Source: Pseudomonadota bacterium (GTDB taxonomy: Bacteria > Bdellovibrionota > FAC87 > UBA2466). Taken from it: a stretch of 35,471 nt of DNA. The translations under genes were made by a program, and so were the position numbers. The notes below the pieces were generated by a model. The model was given only the letters and a program-made list of their open reading frames with translations, did no database searches and was not told the DNA's origin. The first letter of the stretch is position 1. Each line of letters starts with the position of its first letter. The DNA is taken from assembly GCA_009927165.1 (NCBI GenBank), contig RFNO01000039.1:1-35471 (forward strand), in the 5' to 3' direction. This document shows, piece after piece, positions 17,309 through 24,947 of the stretch.

Positions 17309-18706
17309 TTATTCAGCGGGACCCCAGTCGGGACTTTTACATTCTTTTCCTTCAGGAGAAATACGCCTTTTAATGCCGCCATCAGCGGTTATTGTAAAAA
17401 TTTGGTAATTTCCGCTTTCATTACTGGCGATAGCAAAATGGCGACCTGTCGGAGCCCACGTTGGATTTTCATGATTAATTTTCCTAGGAGCTTTGTCGCC
17501 AACTGTGAGTCTTTCTAAATTGTTTCCATCGGGCTCAATCATATAGATGTCAAAATTACCGTTAGGAGCTCGTTGGGCTGCAAAAATAATCTTATCTCCT
17601 TTGGGTGACCACGCCGGAGTTGCATTGTATTTGCCTGCATAGGTGATTTGCCGAGCTGTTTTAGTTTCAATGTCAGCAACATAGATCATAGGGTTTCCTG
17701 TCCTTGCGCTCGAAAAAACCAGTTCTCTGCCATTAGGGGCCCAGCTGGCTTCGACATCAAATAATAAATTTGGATTGGTTACTTGGGCCAATGTGCTTGT
17801 CAGTGATTTGAGCTGTAAATTGCGACTAAATGGCTCCGGTTCGCCAGAGCCCGCATTGTCGATAAAATAGAGTTCCGGCTTTCCAGAAAAACTCAAAGTT
17901 ACTACCCCTCTTCCACCATTGGGGCTCCAAGCAGCACCACTATTCATTCCATCACGAAAAGATAATATGGTTCTCGCGCCGGTCGAAAGGTTATGCTTTT
18001 TTAAGACTGTTCCTCGTTTTCGGACGCCTTTAGAGATAAGAAATTCAAATTGGGTATAAGTAATGTGTGTTCCGTCATTCATCCAAGAGGGGCTTAGAGA
18101 AAGCGTGTTGTCGGCAGTTAATTGAATTAAATTGTTACCATCCGCATCTGCTATGTAGATTTCCTTGGGTGGAGATTTTCTTCTGTTTAAGTCGTGACAA
18201 ACCATGAGAATCCGACTTTTGAATAAGCCCTTTTCTCCAGTTAAAGCACGTAAAATAGTTTCAGATACTTCATGAACGAGACGTCTCGCATTGATGGCAG
18301 AGGATTGATAGCTTTGGCCAAGTATACGTTTTTGTCCTGGAATATCGTAAAACTGAACATCTAAAGTCAGTTTTCCAGAGTCGACTCGGTAGCCCAACCG
18401 CAGAGCAAAAGTAGTTCCGAGAGCGGACCATTTGGAGTAGTCCATTTCTCCACCCGATTCCTTATCTGCTTGAATAGCCTTAGAATCCGGAATGAATTCA
18501 AATAAATTCATGAACTCCAGATCATCTAAGAATTGAGAACGAATTTGCGAAGCAAGGTTTGGATCTGTCGAGGAAGCATCACCTAAAGGGCGAATCTCAC
18601 CCATCGATATTTTTGCCCGGCGAACACCTGCTCCCGTTACTGAAAGGTAAATCTCAGCGGGAGAAATTAAGGTGAATGTTAAAAAAATAAATAAAAATAT
18701 TTTCAT
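17309..18706 (-). CDS. tolB: Tol-Pal system protein TolB
   Basis: TolB is a periplasmic beta-propeller that binds Pal and is displaced by TolA during outer-membrane constriction. The 465 residues begin with a signal peptide (MKIFLFIFLTFTLISPAEI) and an N-terminal domain to about 160, then WD-like blades with repeated (S/T)P.W(S/A)P.G motifs such as AWSPNGGR, SWAPNGREL, AWSPKGDKI and TWAPTGRHF. AGGAAG lies 4 nt before the start codon. It ends the tolQRAB run and is not followed by pal or cpoB on this strand. Confidence 0.95.
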   Translation of the reverse strand: MKIFLFIFLTFTLISPAEIYLSVTGAGVRRAKISMGEIRPLGDASSTDPNLASQIRSQFLDDLEFMNLFEFIPDSKAIQADKESGGEMDYSKWSALGTTFALRLGYRVDSGKLTLDVQFYDIPGQKRILGQSYQSSAINARRLVHEVSETILRALTGEKGLFKSRILMVCHDLNRRKSPPKEIYIADADGNNLIQLTADNTLSLSPSWMNDGTHITYTQFEFLISKGVRKRGTVLKKHNLSTGARTILSFRDGMNSGAAWSPNGGRGVVTLSFSGKPELYFIDNAGSGEPEPFSRNLQLKSLTSTLAQVTNPNLLFDVEASWAPNGRELVFSSARTGNPMIYVADIETKTARQITYAGKYNATPAWSPKGDKIIFAAQRAPNGNFDIYMIEPDGNNLERLTVGDKAPRKINHENPTWAPTGRHFAIASNESGNYQIFTITADGGIKRRISPEGKECKSPDWGPAE

Positions 18707-18714
18707 GCGTCTTC

Positions 18715-19524
18715 CTATGGTTTGAAGTTTATGGTGATTTCATCATTAAGCAAGTTTTTGTCCTCAGGAACTGGAAACGGTTGGGCATCATCGATTGCCT
18801 GAAGTACCGCTGAGTCATAGAGCAGGTCTCTTGATGGCTTAACAATCTTTCTCCATTTCACTCTTCCATTAGGTAAGAGCATGAGTTTTACTTCTGCTAC
18901 GAGCCCATTTTTTTGCTGCCAGGAGAAAACATTAAATTGTTGTTTGATGCTTTCCGTGAGAACACCGATATATTTGTCTTTTGCATTTCCAATGGCGCCT
19001 GTAGAAGAGGTGCCTTGAGAAAGTATGTTTCCTTTGATTTTACCTCGTCCCGATTGTCCGGACTTGTTTTGTAAGCTTTTAAGGGCCTGTTCTCTTTTGG
19101 CCTCCTCCAGCGCTGACTTAAGAGCAGCCTCTTGCTCTTTTTTCCGATCTTGTTCGCGTTTTTTTTCCGACTCGCCATTTTTTTGAGCGGGCTTTTTTGA
19201 AGCCTTAGCCTCTTCCCTTATATCTGTATCAGTTTTACTTGTGTTTTTGGTTTCCTCTGTCTGTTGGGAAGGGTTGCTTACTTCTGGCAAAAGAGGGTTT
19301 AGTTTCTGATTGGCAAGTTCATCCGGCAATCCTACGACGTCCACTTGCACGAAACTTTGATACATGTTTTCAGAAAGTTTTTTTGAGGAGAATAAACTCG
19401 AAAGGCTCCCGGCTTTTATCGCGGATAGGGCTAGCACGGTTAACGCAGCTGCTACATGGAGGCCTAAAGATAAGACTAATGCTTTTCTAGGAATTCCAAT
19501 GAACTCGTCTTTAAAGGTTTCCAT
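18715..19524 (-). CDS. tolA: TolA/TonB-type energy transducer
   Basis: The 269-residue protein has one N-terminal membrane helix (about 15-36), a charged Lys/Glu/Ala helical linker (about 85-155) and a C-terminal TonB/TolA-like domain (about 185-269) with LPNGRVKWRKIVKPS and AIDDAQPFPVP. It is well short of E. coli TolA (421 residues) because the helical rod is shorter. It would link TolQ-TolR in the inner membrane to TolB or Pal at the outer membrane. It sits 10 nt downstream of tolR and 8 nt upstream of tolB, so the cluster is one operon. Confidence 0.88.
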   Translation of the reverse strand: METFKDEFIGIPRKALVLSLGLHVAAALTVLALSAIKAGSLSSLFSSKKLSENMYQSFVQVDVVGLPDELANQKLNPLLPEVSNPSQQTEETKNTSKTDTDIREEAKASKKPAQKNGESEKKREQDRKKEQEAALKSALEEAKREQALKSLQNKSGQSGRGKIKGNILSQGTSSTGAIGNAKDKYIGVLTESIKQQFNVFSWQQKNGLVAEVKLMLLPNGRVKWRKIVKPSRDLLYDSAVLQAIDDAQPFPVPEDKNLLNDEITINFKP

Positions 19525-19534
19525 AGCGATTCCG

Positions 19535-19966
19535 CTACTTGAGTGGTTTCGATTTTTCAGTTGCGTCTGTCACCAGACCAATCTTGTTAATGCCGGCATT
19601 TTTTACTGACGCCATTGCCGCAGCTACTGACCCATAAGGTAGAGAACTGTCCGCCCGTATCAGTATTTCCTGTTTTTCTCTTTTTTCAAATACTGATCGA
19701 ATTTTCATTTCCAATTCATTTGAGGGAACTTCTGCTTTCCCTAAAAAAATATGATTGTCTTTAGTGAGTGTTAAAATTATGGGGTCTTCTCCCTGAGGCA
19801 GAGCCTTAGCTGAGGCTTTGGGAAGCTGAATTGGGATCCCAGACTCCATTAAAGGAGTTGCTACCATAAAAATAATCAGAAGAACTAACATAACATCAAC
19901 AAACGGAGTGATATTTATTTCGGAAAGTGGAGCTGAATCGTCCGATTTCGAATTGAAACTTGCCAT
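19535..19966 (-). CDS. tolR: TolR / ExbD family protein
   Basis: TolR is part of the proton-driven TolQR motor. The 143 residues have a single membrane helix containing the essential Asp (INITPFVDVMLVLLIIFMV, Asp at about residue 24) and a periplasmic domain ending in TVNKIGLVTD-type sequence (here GINKIGLVTDAT). It starts 5 nt after tolQ ends and has no clear ribosome site, so translation probably couples to tolQ. Confidence 0.94.
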   Translation of the reverse strand: MASFNSKSDDSAPLSEINITPFVDVMLVLLIIFMVATPLMESGIPIQLPKASAKALPQGEDPIILTLTKDNHIFLGKAEVPSNELEMKIRSVFEKREKQEILIRADSSLPYGSVAAAMASVKNAGINKIGLVTDATEKSKPLK

Positions 19967-19971
19967 AGAAA

Positions 19972-20766
19972 TTAATAGGAAAGAAAATTTCGCTTCACGA
20001 TGTTGAGGAAGTCGCCGGCAAAGTTCTCCATTTGGATCTTTGAGTTTCGGATCTTGTTGTTGAAAAAGTTATAGCCGATGGAAGCGGGTATGGCAGCTAC
20101 GAGCCCTACGGCAGTCGCAATTAATGCCTCCGCTATGCTGGGCGCTACTACTGCCAAGCTTGCTCCTCCCTGAGCCCCAATATTTTGAAAAGCTCCCATG
20201 ATTCCCCAAACGGTTCCGAACAGCCCTATAAAAGGGGCCGTGCTTGCAGTGGTGGCTAAAAAAGTCATCGAGCTTTCCAATTTCAAAATCTCATTTCTGC
20301 TGGCCATGTTGAGTGAACGTTCCAAATTCTGGATAGTGGAAGCTGGAGGAACGAGCTGAGAGGTATCGGTAGCGCCTTCGTTTTTTTCCTTGCGTTGTTT
20401 CTGCCTTTCGAAAATCTTTTGGAGTTCCTTATAACCGGCTTGAAAGATTTTGGCTGTGGGTGCATGAGGATACTTTTTAGATTCACTGTAAATGTGGTCC
20501 ATGCTGCGACCACTCCAAAATACTTCTAAGAATTCTTCAGAAAGAAAAGCGGAGCGACCGATGGTCTTCCATTTCGTCCAAATAATTGCCCAGCTCAAAA
20601 CCGAAAATGAAACTAACAATAATAGCACCGCCAAAACGATGGGTCCCGATTGAAGGACCAAATCCATGGTATTAAAGGACCCTGAGGCCTCTTTAGTAAC
20701 TTCAGCGAATGCAGGTTGAATCCAGAGCATGATTATTAATGATTTAAGCGAGATAAGATTGCGCAA
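19972..20766 (-). CDS. tolQ: TolQ / ExbB family protein
   Basis: TolQ is the proton-channel subunit. The TTG at 20766 gives an N-terminus that resembles a signal peptide (RNLISLKSLII, cleavage after AFA), seen in some ExbB-type proteins. AAAAGGA lies directly against this codon, so the ATG at 20730 or 20667 remains possible. Three membrane helices follow (about 40-64, 165-187, 205-228), with the conserved TAPFIGLFGTVWGIM and AEALIATAVGLVAAIPA. A charged cytoplasmic loop lies between helices 1 and 2. It is divergent from trmFO with 50 bp between them. Confidence 0.93.
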   Translation of the reverse strand: MRNLISLKSLIIMLWIQPAFAEVTKEASGSFNTMDLVLQSGPIVLAVLLLLVSFSVLSWAIIWTKWKTIGRSAFLSEEFLEVFWSGRSMDHIYSESKKYPHAPTAKIFQAGYKELQKIFERQKQRKEKNEGATDTSQLVPPASTIQNLERSLNMASRNEILKLESSMTFLATTASTAPFIGLFGTVWGIMGAFQNIGAQGGASLAVVAPSIAEALIATAVGLVAAIPASIGYNFFNNKIRNSKIQMENFAGDFLNIVKRNFLSY

Positions 20767-20816
20767 TCCTTTTTACGTAGTGTATGAGAGCGATTAAGTA
20801 GCGTCAAGGAGTCACG

Positions 20817-22169
20817 GTGAGTCAGAAAGAAAAAATCACGGTCATTGGTGCCGGCTTAGCGGGAAGTGAGGCGGCCTGGCAAATAGCAAAACGTGGAATT
20901 TCCGTGGATCTATTTGAGATGCGGCCCGTTAAAATGACTCCAGCTCATAAAAGCGGACATTTCAGCGAGTTGGTCTGTAGCAATAGTTTCGGAAGCGATG
21001 CCCCTCACAGTGCCTCTCGAATTTTAAAAGATGAATTGTTGGCTCTCGGTTCACTTACTTTACGTTTAGCTCGCGAGTTTTCGGTACCTGCGGGCGCTTC
21101 TCTTGCCGTTGACCGGGAACAGTTTTCTCAAGCAGTCACCGAAGAACTCAAAAAGTTACCCCAGGTCCAAATAAAAAATGAAGAACTCAAAGAAATTCCT
21201 CCGAAAGGTTTGGTCATTGTTGCAACGGGACCTCTGACTACGTCATCTCTAGCTCAGTCTCTTCAAAATTTTCTTGGGGGAGATTCCCTCTATTTCTACG
21301 ATGCCATTTCGCCAATTGTATCCGCAGACAGTTTGGATTTTTCCAAAATGTTTTTTGGAAATCGTTACGACAAAGGTGAAACCGCCGATTTTTTAAATAT
21401 CCCCCTTACCCAAGAGCAGTATGAGAGCTTAGTTCATGATCTATTGACGGGAGATGTCGTTTTGCCCCACGACTTTGAGGAGGAAAAGTATTTTGAGGGA
21501 TGTATGCCCATTGAAGCTTTGGCGGCTCGTGGACCCCGAACCTTGGCATTCGGACCAATGAAACCTGTCGGTCTAGTTAATCCCCAAACAGGAAAAAGGG
21601 GATATGCCGTTATACAACTGCGAGCAGAAAATAAGCATAAAACTGCATTCAATCTTGTAGGTTTTCAAACTAAGCTACGTTACAAAGAGCAAGAGAGGAT
21701 TTTTAGAAAGTTACCCGGTCTTGAAAACGCGGAATTTTTACGTCTGGGTTCCATGCATCGAAATACCTACATCGATTCCCCCCGGCACTTGCTCCCAACT
21801 CTTCAATTGAAGAGACAGAGTCGCATCTTTATTGCGGGACAACTGACTGGAACTGAGGGCTATCTTGAATCTTCGGCGGGGGGCTTAATTGCCGGGGTAA
21901 ATGCTGCTCGCATCTTTGATGGAGCTAAGCCCCATGTTTTACCTTCTTCCACTATGTTGGGATCTCTGTTAGCTGCCATTACTGACGAGAATCGAAAACC
22001 TTTTCAACCCATGAATGTGAACATGGGAATTCTTCCGCCTTTGAGTGAACCTATTACCCGAGACAAAAAACTGAGAAATGAGCGTTATTCGAATCATTCA
22101 GGCCAAACGCTCAACGAGTGGTTGAGAGTTGGGAGTTGGGTAGAGCCTCGTCAGCGAGGCGGGTTGTAA
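20817..22169 (+). CDS. trmFO: folate/FAD-dependent tRNA (uracil-54) methyltransferase
   Basis: TrmFO makes ribothymidine at position 54 of tRNA using methylene-tetrahydrofolate and FADH2. The 450-residue protein starts with GTG, with AAGGAG 6 nt upstream. The FAD site VIGAGLAGSEAAW is at residue 9. PAHKSGHFSELVCSNS near residue 42 contains a conserved Cys of the family. Later come GCMPIEALAARG, FGPMKPVGL and FIAGQLTGTEGYLES. This folate-dependent enzyme replaces the SAM-dependent TrmA of enterobacteria. It overlaps the next, opposing gene by 19 bp. Confidence 0.96.
   Translation: MSQKEKITVIGAGLAGSEAAWQIAKRGISVDLFEMRPVKMTPAHKSGHFSELVCSNSFGSDAPHSASRILKDELLALGSLTLRLAREFSVPAGASLAVDREQFSQAVTEELKKLPQVQIKNEELKEIPPKGLVIVATGPLTTSSLAQSLQNFLGGDSLYFYDAISPIVSADSLDFSKMFFGNRYDKGETADFLNIPLTQEQYESLVHDLLTGDVVLPHDFEEEKYFEGCMPIEALAARGPRTLAFGPMKPVGLVNPQTGKRGYAVIQLRAENKHKTAFNLVGFQTKLRYKEQERIFRKLPGLENAEFLRLGSMHRNTYIDSPRHLLPTLQLKRQSRIFIAGQLTGTEGYLESSAGGLIAGVNAARIFDGAKPHVLPSSTMLGSLLAAITDENRKPFQPMNVNMGILPPLSEPITRDKKLRNERYSNHSGQTLNEWLRVGSWVEPRQRGGL
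22145..22160. other. stem-loop over the trmFO 3' end
   Basis: GCCTCG and CGAGGC pair perfectly around a TCAG loop. The stem lies in the last codons of trmFO, and its loop contains the stop codon of the opposing secreted-protein gene. There is no T-run next to it on either strand, so intrinsic termination is only a possibility. Confidence 0.4.
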
Positions 22170-22765
22170 GCTTTTGTGGTGAGAGCGTCCAGAGCCGGCG
22201 AACTTAATCCTCTTAGTTTGATTTTCGATGAAATGTTTTGAACTACTTTATTTTTTTCTTGTTGCGCTTGTTGAGCAGTTTGTGATGCTTCTAAATTTCT
22301 TAATAATGCTTGTTTGTCATAAATAATTTGAAGTTGAGCCAATTGATTAAGGGACACAATAATCGAGTCGACAATCTGTGAACTAAAAGAATCTGCTCCC
22401 GATTCTGAATCATTCAGGCGATTAGATGCCGATGTAAAATCTTTTAAAGCAGAAGAATCCTCTGTGACCGTAGGTAGTGATTTGTTGAATTGCTCTGTTA
22501 ATGAGGAGATGTTCTTTTGAAAGTTGTTATTGATTTCCGTGAAACTAAAAGGTGACTGACTTTGGTTGGATGAACCGTTCGATGGGGTTCCAAAAGTGTT
22601 TGAAGGCGAAAAGCCGGTTGTACCGGTAGAGGAAGCCCCTTGGTTGAACAGGCCTCTGTCGGGTTGGTCTAATAAGCGCTTTCTTTCTTCTTGAGTGATT
22701 GGCCCATCAGAATAAGCAACCACGCTGACCAGAGCGATCACATAAATTATTAAGTGCTTGAGCAT
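22151..22765 (-). CDS. secreted Ser/Asn-rich protein with coiled-coil C-terminus
   Basis: I do not recognise the 204-residue protein. It has a signal peptide (MLKHLIIYVIALVSVVAYS), then a low-complexity region rich in Ser, Gly, Asn and Thr (about 40-75), then a helical part with Gln- and Glu-rich heptads (about 130-185, e.g. NLEASQTAQQAQQEKN). No Cys, membrane helix after the signal, or catalytic motif is evident. It is likely periplasmic or exported. It is divergent from the cupredoxin-like/cpaF operon with about 220 bp between start codons. Confidence 0.65.
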   Translation of the reverse strand: MLKHLIIYVIALVSVVAYSDGPITQEERKRLLDQPDRGLFNQGASSTGTTGFSPSNTFGTPSNGSSNQSQSPFSFTEINNNFQKNISSLTEQFNKSLPTVTEDSSALKDFTSASNRLNDSESGADSFSSQIVDSIIVSLNQLAQLQIIYDKQALLRNLEASQTAQQAQQEKNKVVQNISSKIKLRGLSSPALDALTTKAYNPPR

Positions 22766-22986
22766 GCCCTAAGTAATGTGCAGGAAGTCTGCCAAGTTAC
22801 CCGCCCCACTGAGACGAAAAACAATCATAAATACAAAGTCTTATGTGTGTGCACAGCCTGTGTACACTTCGAGAAACGATGATTCTTTAGACAGTTTCCT
22901 AAGCTATTAGACAGATTGAGAAATTCGCATGCGAACTTATGTTTAGGAACTTGGGCAAAAAGGTCGATAAGAAAGTGAGGATATCT
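22766..22986. promoter_or_regulatory. control region upstream of the cupredoxin-like/cpaF operon
   Basis: TTGAGA (22916-22921) and TATGTT (22938-22943), 16 bp apart, form a -35/-10 pair. The spacer contains a perfect 12-bp palindrome, TTCGCATGCGAA (22924-22935). TTAGACAG occurs twice, at 22887-22894 and 22907-22914, 20 bp apart and ending just before the -35. Further upstream are two 8-bp palindromes, TGTGCACA (22848-22855) and GTGTACAC (22860-22867), with centres 12 bp apart. This is more regulatory structure than any other gap in the window. Confidence 0.5.
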
Positions 22987-23811
22987 ATGCGCTCTCAAAT
23001 ATTTATTTTAGCGATGATTGCCTTAGCTTCTTTACCAGGCTGGGCTGAAAACAATAGTCTTGATGTTTTCAATGAGCTCAATGAAGATCCTTCGCTCTTA
23101 CTGGACCCAAATCTCGCCATTTCTGTTGCAACCGTTCCAAAAAGTAACGTCGAATCTTCGACGGAACCAGCGGTCACACCTCTTATCGAAAAAAATCCGA
23201 CTGATATTCCCTTAGAAAAAGTCACAGCAGAAAATACTCCCGTTTTTTTGCAAAAGCCCAAAGCCTTATCTGGTGCCCCTGCTTTCTTAAAATCAGGTAG
23301 CAAGCCACCAGCGTTGCTGTCTTCCGATCAGAAATTCCCCTGGTTGTCAGTGCCGCTTCCTCCCATTGCACCGGCCGTATCCGTTGCTAAAGAAGGAGAG
23401 GAGCCGAAAGGGGAAAGACTTCCAGCTTCCAGTAGCTCGATAGGCCATGGCCCAGTCCCGAACACTACGGAACTCGTTGCTTTACCCGGAATTACTGATT
23501 TCGCAGTCATTTTGTCAGGCAATCAGTTTTTCCCTGCGAAAATCCGCTTACGGGGAGGGGCAAAGTCACGTCTTATTTTTACGACTACGGGAAGAAGACC
23601 TGCTGCCCTTGTATTTGAAAAATTACAAATCAATAGGTGGATTGCCGGAGAAAATGAAAAACCTGCTGAAGTGAGCTTAGCAAAAAAGTTTCAAGAGTAT
23701 CGTGAACTCTCCAGCTCTCGAGTAACTGAAATAAATTTCGACGCAAACCCTGGCACCTATCAATTTTACGATGCTTTGAGTGGTGCTTCGGGTGAATTAA
23801 CGGTTGATTAA
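22987..23811 (+). CDS. secreted protein with cupredoxin-like C-terminal domain
   Basis: The start is the ATG at 22987, which has GAGG 6 nt upstream and opens a good signal peptide (MRSQIFILAMIALASLPGWA, then ENN). An earlier ATG at 22939 lies in the promoter -10. A Pro/Ser-rich linker runs to about residue 165. The last 100 residues resemble a cupredoxin-like beta fold: VILSGNQFFPAKIRLRGG, a middle LVFEKLQI segment, and NPGTYQFYDALSG. In copper proteins the Tyr-x-Phe/Tyr stretch is followed by Cys and His ligands; here Asp and Ala occupy that place, so copper binding looks lost. It lies 14 bp upstream of cpaF and is surely cotranscribed. Confidence 0.72.
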   Translation: MRSQIFILAMIALASLPGWAENNSLDVFNELNEDPSLLLDPNLAISVATVPKSNVESSTEPAVTPLIEKNPTDIPLEKVTAENTPVFLQKPKALSGAPAFLKSGSKPPALLSSDQKFPWLSVPLPPIAPAVSVAKEGEEPKGERLPASSSSIGHGPVPNTTELVALPGITDFAVILSGNQFFPAKIRLRGGAKSRLIFTTTGRRPAALVFEKLQINRWIAGENEKPAEVSLAKKFQEYRELSSSRVTEINFDANPGTYQFYDALSGASGELTVD

Positions 23812-23825
23812 GAGGACGCACACGC

Positions 23826-24947
23826 ATGTCAGTTTTTGCCACATCGGTTCAGGTTTTTCTAGGTCCAGTTCTCCCATACCTCAAAGATGACTCTGTTTCA
23901 GAAATCATGATCAACGGGCCTTCGCATATTTTTATCGAGCGTGCTGGCCATGTTGAACGCATTGATGCCAAATTTGATGATGAACAGGCCTTGATGGCTG
24001 CAGTGAGGAATATTTCTCAATTTGTTGGGAGACCCATTTCCGAAGAAACGCCTTTTCTGGATGCGCGACTTCCCGATGGTTCCCGAATACATGCAGTAGT
24101 GCCTCCAGTTGCTAAAAATGGAACAACAGTTTGTATTCGAAAATTCTCGAAAAAAAAATTGGAACTCAAGGACCTTATCGCGCGCTCCGCTTTAACAGCC
24201 GATGCAGCTCGGTTTTTAGATGTTTGTCTTTACTTGAAGAAAAACATCATTGTTTCTGGTGGAACCGGTTCTGGTAAAACCACCATGCTTAATATTTTGG
24301 CAAGTCGTTGCCAGCCGGAACAAAGAATTGTGGTGTTGGAGGACTCTTCGGAACTCCAAATACATAACCAACATGTTGTTTATTTCGAGGGCCGTCCAGC
24401 CAATGAGTATGGAAAAGGCACAGTTACCCTGAGGGATTTGGTGAAATCTTCCTTGAGACTTCGTCCTGACCGAGTGATTGTGGGCGAAGTTCGTGGTGGG
24501 GAAGCTCTGGATTTGATTAGCTCGATGAATACAGGACATTCGGGTTCAATGGGGACAGTACACTCCAATAATCCCAAAGAGTGCCTTACGCGTTTAGAGA
24601 CTCTTGCGCTAATGACCGATTCGGAAGTGCCTGTTCAGGCAGTTCGGGCTCAAGTGGCTTCGGCAATTCAAATCGTACTACAGCTGTCTCGCTTACAAGA
24701 CGGTTCCAGAAGGGTGACTCATATATCCGAATGTCTTGGCATGGATATTCATGGGAATTATCAAACATCTGATATCTATTTGTTTGAACAGTGGGGCAGG
24801 GACAAAGATGGAAAAATTCTTGGCGCCCTAAATCCAACCGGCATTATTCCGTCTTTCATGAGGGAGATCGAAGTAAATCAACTCCCGTTTCCAAAAGAAA
24901 TGTTCCAGAAAAAAAGCGTCCCAAGCGGGCAAACACAGGCTGCTTAA
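23826..24947 (+). CDS. cpaF: CpaF/TadA-type secretion ATPase
   Basis: This is a hexameric ATPase of the type II/IV secretion superfamily that powers Tad-type pilus assembly. The 373 residues begin almost at the core (SEIMINGPSHIFIE, about 25), so the variable N-terminal domain of longer CpaF proteins is missing. Walker A is GGTGSGKT (145-152). An Asp box DSSEL (173-177), a Walker B-like VIVGEVRGGEA (217-227) and the His box GHSGSMGTVHS (237-247) follow. No tadB, tadC, secretin or pilin gene is adjacent, so the ATPase acts with components encoded elsewhere, or has a different job. It overlaps plsB tail-to-tail by 4 bp. Confidence 0.92.
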   Translation: MSVFATSVQVFLGPVLPYLKDDSVSEIMINGPSHIFIERAGHVERIDAKFDDEQALMAAVRNISQFVGRPISEETPFLDARLPDGSRIHAVVPPVAKNGTTVCIRKFSKKKLELKDLIARSALTADAARFLDVCLYLKKNIIVSGGTGSGKTTMLNILASRCQPEQRIVVLEDSSELQIHNQHVVYFEGRPANEYGKGTVTLRDLVKSSLRLRPDRVIVGEVRGGEALDLISSMNTGHSGSMGTVHSNNPKECLTRLETLALMTDSEVPVQAVRAQVASAIQIVLQLSRLQDGSRRVTHISECLGMDIHGNYQTSDIYLFEQWGRDKDGKILGALNPTGIIPSFMREIEVNQLPFPKEMFQKKSVPSGQTQAA

